Positions 8,084 to 15,883 of a DNA stretch of 28,191 nucleotides are shown in pieces. Made by a program: the position numbers and the translations under genes. The stretch's first letter is position 1. Each line of letters starts with the position of its first letter. The stretch is from a virus. The stretch lies in IMG/VR virus record IMGVR_UViG_3300006925_000103, positions 1-28,191 of that record; one strand, written 5' to 3'. Below the pieces are notes generated by a model. That model did not search any database. It worked only from the letters and a program-made list of their open reading frames with translations, and was not told the origin of the DNA.

Positions 8084-10471
8084 ATGGCAGAGTCTATTAT
8101 AACAAATTTTCCTTCACAAGTCGTTAGCGACGCTGAAAAGATGAGCTCAGAGTATGGGTTGAAAGTAGCAAAAGCTATAGAGAGAGAGTGGTTTGAAGGT
8201 ACTTCTTCTAATAGGTATTCTTTAAGCAAAACTAAGTATCATAATTTAAGAAAATACGCTAGAGGAGAACAATCAGTACAGAAATATAAAAACGAGTTGT
8301 CAATAAACGGTGACTTGTCATATCTTAATTTAGACTGGACGCCAGTACCTATTATACCTAAGTTTGTCGATATAGTTGTAAATGGTATGGCACAAAGAAC
8401 TTATGATATAAAAGCTTACTCGCAAGATGAGTATGGTATGGCTAAGCGCACTGAATACATGGAGAGCGTTCTACAAGACATGAGGGCTAGAGAGTTTAAT
8501 GATACGGCTAAGCAAACTCTTAATATAGATTTATACAAAAACGATCCAGATTTACTACCTGAAACTGAAGAAGAGTTAGCATTGCATATGCAACTAACTT
8601 ACAAGCAGCAAGTTGAAATAGCAAACGAACAAGCTATAAATGTATTACTTGAAGGTAGTAAGTACGATTTAGTAAAAAGAAGATGTTTGTATGACCTTAC
8701 AGTTTGTGGTATTGGTTGTGTTAAAACAACTTTTAATTGGTCTGAAGGAGCTAAAGTAGAGTATGTAGATCCTGCTAATATAATTTACTCACACAGTGAG
8801 TCACCATATTTTGATGATATATATTATATAGGTGAAGTTAAAAATATACCTATAAACGAATTAGTTAGAGAGTTTCCGCATTTAACAGACAACGATTTAA
8901 ACAACTTCAAAAGAAAACACAACAGATTAAAAGCTGGAGACCCAAGACATGAAGACGCTGATGTTAACAAAGTTCAGATATTGTATTTTAACTACAAAAC
9001 ATATATGAATGATGTTTATAAAGTTAAAACAACTTCTACGGGAGGTGAAAGAGCTATAGAAAAAACAGATCAATTTAATCCACCAGAAGATAAAATGATG
9101 GATTACTCTAAAATGCAAAGATCTGTAGAGTGTTTGTTTGAAGGAGCTATAGTGTTAGGTACAGATTTTTTACTTAAATGGAAGAAAGCTGAAAACATGA
9201 TGCGAGAAAAAAGTGATTTTAACAAAGTTAAAATGAATTACTCTTTAGTTGCACCACAAATGTACAATGGTAAGATACAGTCTTTAGTTAGTAGAATAAC
9301 TGGTTTTGCTGATATGATACAGTTAACACACTTAAAGCTACAACAAGTATTAGCTAGAATGGTGCCAGATGGTGTTTATTTAGATGCAGATGGGTTAGCT
9401 GAAATAGATTTAGGTAACGGAACTAATTACAACCCACAAGAAGCGTTAAACATGTTCTTCCAAACAGGATCTGTAATTGGTAGATCAATGACATCTGAAG
9501 GTGATCCAAACCCAGGTAAGATGCCTATACAGCAAATAGCAAATGGATCTGGTGGACAAAAAATGCAAAGCTTAATACAGACTTACAATTATTATCTACA
9601 AATGATAAGAGATGTAACTGGTTTAAACGAAGCAAGAGATGCTAGTACTCCAGATAAAAACTCTTTAGTTGGTGTACAAAAGCTAGCGGCTGCTAATTCA
9701 AATGTAGCAACAAGACACATATTAAACTCACAGCTATTTTTAACGGCTGAAACTTGCGAGGCTTTATCACTAAGAATATCCGATATTGTAGAGTATTCAC
9801 CTACAAGAGAAGCTTTTATACAAGCTATAGGTGCTCACAATGTAGCAACGCTATCTGAGATGTCAGAACTACACTTGTATGACTTTGGTATATTTTTAGA
9901 GTTAATGCCTGATGAGGAAGAGAAACAAATGTTAGAAAATAACATACAAATGGCAATTAACCAAAAGCTAATTGATTTAGATGACGCTATAGACCTACGT
10001 GAGATTAGAAATTTAAAAATGGCTAATCAAATGCTAAAGATTAAAAGAAAAAAGAAGCTAGAGAGGGATCAGAAAATGCAACAAGAGAATATACAAAAAC
10101 AATCTGAAGCTAATCAACAAGCTCAACAAGCTGCTGCTCAAAGTGAGATACAAAAAAATCAAGCTAAAGCTCAAGCAGATATAGAATTTGAAACTGCTAA
10201 AAATGACATGAAATTAGCTTTCATGAAACAAGAAGCTGAAATGAAAAAGCAATTAATGGACCACGAGTTTGAGATAAATAGAAAACTAAAAGAACTAGAA
10301 GGAGGTCCAACAAAAAGTGATGCTTACAAAGAAGATCGTAAAGACGAAAGAGTAAAATTACAAGATGGTTTAAAAAAAGCGGAGCAAACACCTAAAAAGT
10401 TTGAGTCAGCAGGTAATGATACTATGGGAGCGGGGTCTGCAATAAGCATAGGAGGATTAACAAGTAACTAA
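8084..10471 (+). CDS. Portal protein
   Basis: A 795-residue protein directly downstream of the large terminase. It begins with a helical segment, then a region with LDWTPVPIIPKFVDIVVNGM (about residues 84-103), typical of portal wing domains of P22-like phages, and later an all-helical crown/stem region. From about residue 615 to 740 it is a long, Gln/Lys/Glu/Ala-rich helix (AQQAAAQSEIQKNQAKAQAD and onward), matching the long C-terminal barrel that lines the portal channel in P22 and related podoviruses. It ends in a short Gly/Ser-rich tail (GAGSAISIGG). Portals form the dodecameric ring through which DNA enters and leaves. Gene order, length and the helical barrel make the call strong, though no short diagnostic motif exists. 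Confidence 0.85.
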   Translation: MAESIITNFPSQVVSDAEKMSSEYGLKVAKAIEREWFEGTSSNRYSLSKTKYHNLRKYARGEQSVQKYKNELSINGDLSYLNLDWTPVPIIPKFVDIVVNGMAQRTYDIKAYSQDEYGMAKRTEYMESVLQDMRAREFNDTAKQTLNIDLYKNDPDLLPETEEELALHMQLTYKQQVEIANEQAINVLLEGSKYDLVKRRCLYDLTVCGIGCVKTTFNWSEGAKVEYVDPANIIYSHSESPYFDDIYYIGEVKNIPINELVREFPHLTDNDLNNFKRKHNRLKAGDPRHEDADVNKVQILYFNYKTYMNDVYKVKTTSTGGERAIEKTDQFNPPEDKMMDYSKMQRSVECLFEGAIVLGTDFLLKWKKAENMMREKSDFNKVKMNYSLVAPQMYNGKIQSLVSRITGFADMIQLTHLKLQQVLARMVPDGVYLDADGLAEIDLGNGTNYNPQEALNMFFQTGSVIGRSMTSEGDPNPGKMPIQQIANGSGGQKMQSLIQTYNYYLQMIRDVTGLNEARDASTPDKNSLVGVQKLAAANSNVATRHILNSQLFLTAETCEALSLRISDIVEYSPTREAFIQAIGAHNVATLSEMSELHLYDFGIFLELMPDEEEKQMLENNIQMAINQKLIDLDDAIDLREIRNLKMANQMLKIKRKKKLERDQKMQQENIQKQSEANQQAQQAAAQSEIQKNQAKAQADIEFETAKNDMKLAFMKQEAEMKKQLMDHEFEINRKLKELEGGPTKSDAYKEDRKDERVKLQDGLKKAEQTPKKFESAGNDTMGAGSAISIGGLTSN

Positions 10472-10487
10472 TTATATTATATTATGG
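10471..10487 (+). repeat. 17-bp leader repeat, copy 1
   Basis: ATTATATTATATTATGG includes the ATG of the scaffold-like gene. An identical 17-mer spans the ATG of the gene after the capsid gene (13227-13243). The two copies flank the scaffold and capsid pair. It could be a translation-enhancing leader of the Bacteroidota type or a promoter-like TATA stretch; its low complexity means chance cannot be excluded. Confidence 0.45.
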
Positions 10488-11686
10488 AAGAAAATGAAAA
10501 CAACGTAGCTGAGGAGGCTACAAAAGAAACGGTAGAACAAACACCCGTAGATGAAACAAAGTTTGAAACCGCTGGAGATGACAGCGTTATAAAAATAGAT
10601 TTAACAACACCAATAGAACCAGAAACAAATGAAACCACAGAAACAATTAAAGTTGCAGAAGATAACACTGACAACGAGGGAGTGGTTGGAGTCGATGAAG
10701 ATGCCAATGCCCCAGAAAAACAAGAAGAAGTACCAGAGGAAACAGAAACACCGAAAGATGAATCAGTATTAGAAGAAATAACTGAAGATTCTACTGAAGA
10801 AGAAGTAGCTGAAGCTGAAGAAAAAATTGAAGAAGCAGTCGCTGAATCAGAAGCTACGGGTGATCCACTACCGGAAAACATACAAAAGGTAGTAGAGTTT
10901 ATGAAAGAAACTGGAGGTACTTTAGAAGAATACGTATCTTTAAATAAAGACTATAGCGAAGAAGATGACTCTGTAGTCTTAGAAGAATACTATCAAAAAA
11001 CTAAACCTCATCTAAGCTCTGAAGAAATAAACTTTTTACTAGAAGAAGAGTTTTCTTATGATGAAGACACAGATGATGAAAAAGATATTAAAAGAAAAAA
11101 AATAGCGTTAAAAGAGCAAGTTGCCAACGCTAAAAACCATTTAGACGGGTTAAAGTCTAAGTACTATGAAGAAGTTAAAGCTGGAAGTAAACTCACTGGT
11201 GAGCAACAAAAAGCAATTGACTTTTTTAATAGATACGAAAGTGAATCACAAGAAAATGAAAGGATTGTTAAACAACAGACTGAAGCTTTTCAAAATAAGA
11301 CCAAACAAGTCTTTAACGATAAATTCAAAGGTTTTGAATATAACATCGGAGATAAGAAGTTTAGGTTTAATGTTAACAATGCTAATGAGGTAAGAGACAC
11401 TCAAAGTGACTTAAATAATTTTGTAGGAAAGTTTCTTGACAAAAATAATACAATGTCCGATGCGAAGGGTTATCATAAATCATTATTTACGGCTATGAAC
11501 GCTGATGCAATTGCCAATCATTTCTATGAACAAGGTAAAGCTGACGCCATTAAAAACACGGTTGCTAAAAGTAAAAACATAAATACTGCTAGACAATCGT
11601 TTGACGGTGGAGAAGTTGGTGGAGTTAAGTTCAAAGTGCTTGGTCAGAATTCAAGTGGTTTAAAGTTCAAAATTAAAAATAAATAA
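10484..11686 (+). CDS. Scaffold-like acidic capsid assembly protein
   Basis: A 400-residue protein between portal and capsid genes, the usual place of a scaffolding protein. Residues 1-130 are extremely acidic, built of Glu, Asp, Thr, Val and Ala with almost no aromatic residues, and are probably disordered. The middle (about 135-300) is helical and charged. The C-terminus is basic and Gly/Lys-rich (GGVKFKVLGQN, then GLKFKIKNK), resembling the capsid-binding basic tail of scaffolding proteins such as that of P22. Scaffold proteins guide procapsid assembly and leave before or during packaging. No protease motif is seen. Sequence similarity cannot prove the role because scaffolds diverge fast; position and composition carry the call. 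Confidence 0.72.
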   Translation: MEENENNVAEEATKETVEQTPVDETKFETAGDDSVIKIDLTTPIEPETNETTETIKVAEDNTDNEGVVGVDEDANAPEKQEEVPEETETPKDESVLEEITEDSTEEEVAEAEEKIEEAVAESEATGDPLPENIQKVVEFMKETGGTLEEYVSLNKDYSEEDDSVVLEEYYQKTKPHLSSEEINFLLEEEFSYDEDTDDEKDIKRKKIALKEQVANAKNHLDGLKSKYYEEVKAGSKLTGEQQKAIDFFNRYESESQENERIVKQQTEAFQNKTKQVFNDKFKGFEYNIGDKKFRFNVNNANEVRDTQSDLNNFVGKFLDKNNTMSDAKGYHKSLFTAMNADAIANHFYEQGKADAIKNTVAKSKNINTARQSFDGGEVGGVKFKVLGQNSSGLKFKIKNK

Positions 11687-11707
11687 TAAATTTAAAAATT
11701 AGATAAA

Positions 11708-13168
11708 ATGGGATTAATAAGTATACCTGGAGCTGGTGATATTACACCGGCTGCAAAAAAACAAGCTGTACCATCTGCGTATGTTGATTTTACAACTGCG
11801 ACTTGGGCACAGCAATATTTACCAGATCTTATGGAGAAAGAAGCTGAGGTGTTCGGACAAAGAACAATCTCTGGTTTCCTTTCACAAGTAGGAGCTGAAG
11901 AGTCTATGGCTGCTGATCAAGTTATTTGGTCTGAGCAAGGTAGATTACACTTATCGTACAAAGGTTGTACGATTGATGCTGGTAACGCTGGTGCATTAAA
12001 CGCAATTACAATTGGTACTGATGTTGATGGTAATGCAATGGGTGCTAACCACGGTATTAGAAAAGGTGATATGATACTAGTAACTGCAGCTGACGGTGCA
12101 AACACTATAACTGCTTACGTTACTGGTGTTGCTGCTGCTGTTGTAACTGCTGAGCCATATGACACTGCAACAAGTACTGAACTTGCTGTATATGGTGCTG
12201 CTGGAACAAACCTTGCAAACGTATCTGTATTAGTTATAGGTTCTGAATTCAACAAAGGTGATAACTATGCTGGATCTGCTAACAGAACTGCTAATGAGCC
12301 ATCTTTTGCTACGTTTAACAACAAGCCAATTATAATGAAAGATTTTTACCAGGTTTCTGGTTCTGATACTTCTCAAATTGGATGGGTTGAAATTTCTGGT
12401 GAAGAAGGACAAAACGGTTACCTATGGTACTTAAAAGCTGCTGGTGATACTAGAGCTAGATTCTCTGACTATGTTGAAATGACATTATTAGAAGCTAAAA
12501 AATCTGGTCAAGCAATTACTGGTCTTTCTGGTGCTGCTGGTGATGGTACTCAAGGTTTATTTGATGCATTAGAAACTAGAGGTAACGTGTCTAACGCGTT
12601 CTTAGGAACTGCTGCTCAAAACTTACTAGACTTTGACCTTACTTTAGCTCAGTTAGATACTCAAGGTGCTATTGAAGAAAACATGATGTTCTTAAACAGA
12701 GGTACTTCTCTTAAAATAGATGATATGTTAGCTTCTATGAATTCTTACGGCGCTGGTGGTACTTCTTTTGGAGTATTCAACAACTCTGAAGATATGGCAT
12801 TAAACTTAGGTTTCTCTGGTTTCAGACGTGGATCTTACGATTTCTACAAGTCTGACTTTAGATACTTAAACGATGCTGCTACTAGAGGTTTAATAAACGG
12901 TGGTCTTGCTGCTGAAGCTATCAGAGGAGTATTTATTCCTGCTGGTGTAACTTCTGTATATGACCAAGCGTTAGGAAAGAATCTTAAGAGACCTTTCTTA
13001 CACGTACGTTACAGAGCTTCTGAAATGGAAAGTAGACAAATGAAGACTTGGACTACTGGTTCAGTTGGAGCTGCTACTTCATCTTTAGATGCAATGGAAA
13101 TGCACTTCTTAACTGAAAGATGTTTAGTTGTACAAGGTGCTAATAACTTTGTATTACTAAAAGGATAA
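11708..13168 (+). CDS. Major capsid protein
   Basis: The 486-residue protein follows the scaffold and is followed by a strong terminator, the usual setting of a highly expressed coat gene. Near the start it has FTTATWAQQYLPDLMEKEA and then GAEESMAADQVIWSEQGRLH (about 66-85), which I recognise from HK97-fold capsid proteins of marine phages. Residues about 90-185 are a Gly/Ala/Val/Thr-rich beta stretch with HGIRKGDMILVTAADGA, probably an inserted domain at the capsid surface. The C-terminal part contains GIFIPAG-like GVFIPAGVTSVYD and a long YRASEMESRQMKTWTTGS segment. Codons end in C for Phe, Tyr and Asn more often than in neighbouring genes, as expected for high expression. No N-terminal protease domain is present. 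Confidence 0.87.
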   Translation: MGLISIPGAGDITPAAKKQAVPSAYVDFTTATWAQQYLPDLMEKEAEVFGQRTISGFLSQVGAEESMAADQVIWSEQGRLHLSYKGCTIDAGNAGALNAITIGTDVDGNAMGANHGIRKGDMILVTAADGANTITAYVTGVAAAVVTAEPYDTATSTELAVYGAAGTNLANVSVLVIGSEFNKGDNYAGSANRTANEPSFATFNNKPIIMKDFYQVSGSDTSQIGWVEISGEEGQNGYLWYLKAAGDTRARFSDYVEMTLLEAKKSGQAITGLSGAAGDGTQGLFDALETRGNVSNAFLGTAAQNLLDFDLTLAQLDTQGAIEENMMFLNRGTSLKIDDMLASMNSYGAGGTSFGVFNNSEDMALNLGFSGFRRGSYDFYKSDFRYLNDAATRGLINGGLAAEAIRGVFIPAGVTSVYDQALGKNLKRPFLHVRYRASEMESRQMKTWTTGSVGAATSSLDAMEMHFLTERCLVVQGANNFVLLKG

Positions 13169-13185
13169 TATCCTTTAAACTTTAG

Positions 13186-13216
13186 AAAGGGGAGGAAAAC
13201 TCCTCCCCTTTTTTTT
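13186..13216 (+). terminator. Strong intrinsic terminator after the capsid gene
   Basis: Bases 13186-13196 (AAAGGGGAGGA) pair perfectly with 13201-13211 (TCCTCCCCTTT) around the 4-nt loop AAAC, and eight T residues run from 13209 to 13216. It begins 18 bases after the capsid stop. Only 23 bases separate it from the next ATG, leaving little room for a full promoter, so the downstream genes probably depend on readthrough. Confidence 0.92.
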
Positions 13217-13226
13217 ATTAACTATT

Positions 13227-13243
13227 ATTATATTATATTATGG
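13227..13243 (+). repeat. 17-bp leader repeat, copy 2
   Basis: This 17-mer is identical to 10471-10487 and, as there, ends with ATGG at the start of a gene. It lies immediately behind the capsid terminator. A shared leader for tuning translation is possible; a promoter is less likely given the very short distance to the ATG. Confidence 0.45.
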
Positions 13244-14094
13244 CAAAAAAACAAAAAACAGAAGTGGAACCAACTCCACAGGTTGTAGAACAACCAAAAG
13301 TTGAAACACCGGTTATGGAAAAACCAAAACCAGTAAAAATTAGAAAAGCTGATTTAGGAGGTAAGAAGATTGATGATTGGGAAATAAAGAATAGAACTTA
13401 TATTCTTAGAAGCGATAAAAAACCTTTAACATACACTATAAGAAATCAAGGGTTAACTTGGTTTGACGAGGAAAAAGGTTACGCTAGGGAAATACTAGCA
13501 ACTGAAAATCAAAAAACAGTGTTTGTAGATGAAATGCTAGGAGATTATAGACCTATGCACATTATATTTGAAAACGGAGCTTTATACGTTCCAAAAGAAA
13601 AAGTAATGTTACAAAAGGTTTTATCTTTATATCACCCTTACTTGAACAAGCTTTATGAAGAAGTAAAACCTGTAGCCAAAGCAGCTAGCACACTAGAAGT
13701 TATGGATATGGAAATTGACGCTTTAATTGTAGCTAGAGATATGGATATTGAACTAGCCGAAGCAATAATGAGAGTAGAAATAGGTTCTAAGGTGTCTAAC
13801 ATGACTTCTAAGGAACTTAAAAGAGATTTACTAATATTTGCTAAGAACAATCCAAGAACATTTATAACACTAGCTAATGACGATAATGTTCAGCTTAGAA
13901 ATAAAGGTATAAAAGCTGTTGAAATGGGTTTAATAACCTTGTCACCAGACCAAAGAACATTTACGTGGGTTTCTAATGGTAGAAAACTAATTAATGTTCC
14001 GTTTGACGAACATCCATATAATGCTTTAGCCGCTTGGTTTAAAACAGATGAAGGAATGGAAGTTTATTCAAGCATTGAAAAAAGATTAAAATAA
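13240..14094 (+). CDS. Conserved-looking head-associated protein of unknown function
   Basis: A 284-residue protein. Residues 1-33 are a Pro/Val/Glu/Lys-rich linker, then a compact, partly beta domain starts with IRKADLGGKKIDDWEIKNR and includes LTYTIRNQGLTWFDEEKG and VFVDEMLGDYRPMHIIFENG. The second half is helical: a run of acidic helices near 150-180 (LEVMDMEIDAL, IELAEAIMRVEIGSKV), followed by SKELKRDLLIFAKNNPRTF and NDDNVQLRNKGIKAVEMG, which could be a winged-helix-like unit. The pattern is familiar from uncultured marine phages, where it lacks a known role. Its place between capsid and connector genes suggests a head-vertex, capsid-accessory or assembly part; a DNA-binding or regulatory role is an alternative. 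No catalytic motif is visible. Confidence 0.68.
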   Translation: MAKKQKTEVEPTPQVVEQPKVETPVMEKPKPVKIRKADLGGKKIDDWEIKNRTYILRSDKKPLTYTIRNQGLTWFDEEKGYAREILATENQKTVFVDEMLGDYRPMHIIFENGALYVPKEKVMLQKVLSLYHPYLNKLYEEVKPVAKAASTLEVMDMEIDALIVARDMDIELAEAIMRVEIGSKVSNMTSKELKRDLLIFAKNNPRTFITLANDDNVQLRNKGIKAVEMGLITLSPDQRTFTWVSNGRKLINVPFDEHPYNALAAWFKTDEGMEVYSSIEKRLK

Positions 14095-14101
14095 TCAAAC
14101 T

Positions 14102-14137
14102 GTAGAGCGGTCGCCCTACGGGGCGATCGTAAACTAC
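14102..14137. other. GC-rich hairpin with UACG tetraloop
   Basis: CGGTCGCCC (14108-14116) pairs with GGGCGATCG (14121-14129, one G-U pair) around the loop TACG. On the + strand RNA this gives C(UACG)G, a member of the very stable UNCG tetraloop class. GTAG (14102-14105) and CTAC (14134-14137) extend the stem outside a small internal loop. The next bases are A-rich, not T-rich, so it is not an intrinsic terminator on the + strand. It sits 16 bases before the following ATG. Confidence 0.75.
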
Positions 14138-14152
14138 AAAAAAATATAAAAT

Positions 14153-14965
14153 ATGCCAATTGTAAATGCAACAACAACTATAAGTATAGACACAGTTTAT
14201 CAAAGAGTCTTAGCTTTAGCTAACAAAGAACAAAGAGGCTATATTACGCCACAAGAATTTAACTTACATGCTAACCAAGCACAGCACGATATATTCGAGC
14301 AGTACTTCTACGACCTAGCTAAGTATGTAAATATCACTAAAAAAGAAGAACCTACAAATTCCCCAACACAAAATACAACAGTAGAACCAGACTTTAGTAG
14401 TATGGTTAACTTGATAAGAGAAAAGCTATCTATATACGAAGGAGCTCCTGTTGCTTTAGTAAATAATGCTGGTAATTTAAGTAGACCGGCTTTAGCAGCT
14501 TCTGTTTATAGAACAGGTAGATACTTTTTTAGTACAGGTGCTGAACGTATACCTTTGCAAAAAACAGAATGGGATATGAGACCTTTTATAAAAGAAAGTT
14601 GGGATGCTGTTGCTGCTTCACCGTTTCACCAAGTATATCAACAACCAGCTAGATATTTGTATCATGAAAATTCTGATGGAAGTATATCTGTTTATGCTGA
14701 AAGCGCAGCTACAACTCCAATAACATCAGGCGTTTCTGTAGAGGTTATTGCCGCACCACCAACTCCTGTTAAATGGGGATATGTTGTTGTGAATGAAAAC
14801 GCTCTTTACGACTCATTCACATCGGCTGACTTTAATCTACATAGATCAGAAGAAACAAACTTAGTTGTAAAGATATTAGAATTAGCTGGTATAACAATAA
14901 ACAAACCTGGGTTAGTACAGATCGCATCAAACGAAGAAGCTCAGAACACAAACGAAAAACAATAA
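14153..14965 (+). CDS. Putative connector or tail ring protein
   Basis: A 270-residue protein. The N-terminus (ISIDTVYQRVLALANKEQRG, then YITPQEFNLHANQAQHDIF) is helical and of a form I recall from structural genes of marine podoviruses. The middle (about 90-215) is mostly beta with REKLSIYEGAPVALV and RYLYHENSDGSISVYAES. The C-terminus returns to helix (DFNLHRSEETNLVVKILEL). Position between head genes and the adaptor/tail hub genes suggests a ring or nozzle component at the portal vertex. No family name can be assigned with confidence from sequence alone. It lies four bases before the next gene and is preceded by the UACG hairpin. Confidence 0.68.
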   Translation: MPIVNATTTISIDTVYQRVLALANKEQRGYITPQEFNLHANQAQHDIFEQYFYDLAKYVNITKKEEPTNSPTQNTTVEPDFSSMVNLIREKLSIYEGAPVALVNNAGNLSRPALAASVYRTGRYFFSTGAERIPLQKTEWDMRPFIKESWDAVAASPFHQVYQQPARYLYHENSDGSISVYAESAATTPITSGVSVEVIAAPPTPVKWGYVVVNENALYDSFTSADFNLHRSEETNLVVKILELAGITINKPGLVQIASNEEAQNTNEKQ

Positions 14966-14968
14966 AAC

Positions 14969-15874
14969 ATGCCAAATTACTTAATAACAGCAACAGAACA
15001 ACTATATTACGAAGGTGCTGATGGAAATCAACACTCTGGCGATGAGAATTATGGTAGTTATCAATTCATAAGTGCAAACCAGGTAGTTAATGATTTTGTA
15101 GCTACTTATTGCACTGATGGTAAAATACTAGAGGGTACTAAAAAAGGTGATGTTAATTACCACGCAATGAGAGCTATGCAAGAATTAAGTTATGATACTT
15201 TTAATTCTACAAGAGCTATGGAGGTAGAAATACCACCATCTTTAATTATTCCATTACCACAAGACTATGTTAACTACGTAAAAATTACTTGGGTAGATTC
15301 AGGTGGTATACAAAGAATATTATATCCCGCTAGGAAAACATCTAACCCAAAATCAATGCTACAAGATTCTAATTACCACTTCACGTATAGTGGAGGTGCT
15401 TCTGATGAGGCAGCTGAATCATACACTTGGACGTATTATAAAAACCCAACATCAGCAACTACAAACCAACAAGTAGAGGATTACGCTGATGGTTTTTTTG
15501 ATATGACTACTGGTGGTAGATATGGATTAGATCCACAGTACGCACAGTCAAACGGTAGTTTTTATATAGACCAAAGACAAGGTTTGTTGCACTTTAGCAG
15601 TTCTAATGTTGGTAAATATGTAACTATACAATATATATCAGATGGTGTTGGATATGATGGAGAAATATTTTGTCCTAAGTTTGCTCAAGAAGCTATTATA
15701 AAATGGATCACTGTCGGCTGCTTAGAAGCAAAAGCTGGTATTCCAGAACAAATGATAGCAAGATTTAAAAAAGAAAAATTTGCTGAAACAAGAAAAGCTA
15801 AGATAAGATTATCAAATATTAAAATAGAGGAGCTTACTCAAATTATGAAAGGAGCAAGTAAAATAATAAAATAA
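14969..15874 (+). CDS. Putative head-to-tail adaptor protein
   Basis: A 301-residue protein. An N-terminal helical region includes GDVNYHAMRAMQELSYDTF (about 62-80), followed by EVEIPPSLIIPLPQDYVNYV (about 88-107), a beta-hairpin pattern I associate with tail adaptor or stabilisation proteins that dock under the portal, comparable with P22 gp4 or T7 gp11 types. A middle insertion is Ser/Thr/Tyr/Gly-rich. The C-terminal part is helical and basic (FKKEKFAETRKAKIRLSN), a usual feature of adaptors that contact neighbouring subunits. Gene order (after the ring candidate and before the giant tail hub) fits. Structural-level similarity is inferred, not shown. Confidence 0.68.
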   Translation: MPNYLITATEQLYYEGADGNQHSGDENYGSYQFISANQVVNDFVATYCTDGKILEGTKKGDVNYHAMRAMQELSYDTFNSTRAMEVEIPPSLIIPLPQDYVNYVKITWVDSGGIQRILYPARKTSNPKSMLQDSNYHFTYSGGASDEAAESYTWTYYKNPTSATTNQQVEDYADGFFDMTTGGRYGLDPQYAQSNGSFYIDQRQGLLHFSSSNVGKYVTIQYISDGVGYDGEIFCPKFAQEAIIKWITVGCLEAKAGIPEQMIARFKKEKFAETRKAKIRLSNIKIEELTQIMKGASKIIK

Positions 15875-15883
15875 AAATAAAAC

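Noticed and set aside
10081-10310. Separate coiled-coil gene or tape-measure fragment at the portal end
   Set aside because: The Gln/Lys-rich helix is continuous in frame with the portal gene and corresponds to the helical barrel known in P22-type portals.
10477-10881. Minus-strand frame of 134 residues, very rich in Ser and Val
   Set aside because: It is the complement of the acidic Glu/Thr-rich start of the scaffold-like gene; GAA-rich codons read backwards give Ser/Phe codons. All other genes run on the + strand.
14102-14137. Intrinsic terminator before the connector gene
   Set aside because: The stem is strong, but an A-run, not a T-run, follows it on the + strand; the minus strand also lacks a T-run at the right place. 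It is listed as a hairpin of unknown role instead.
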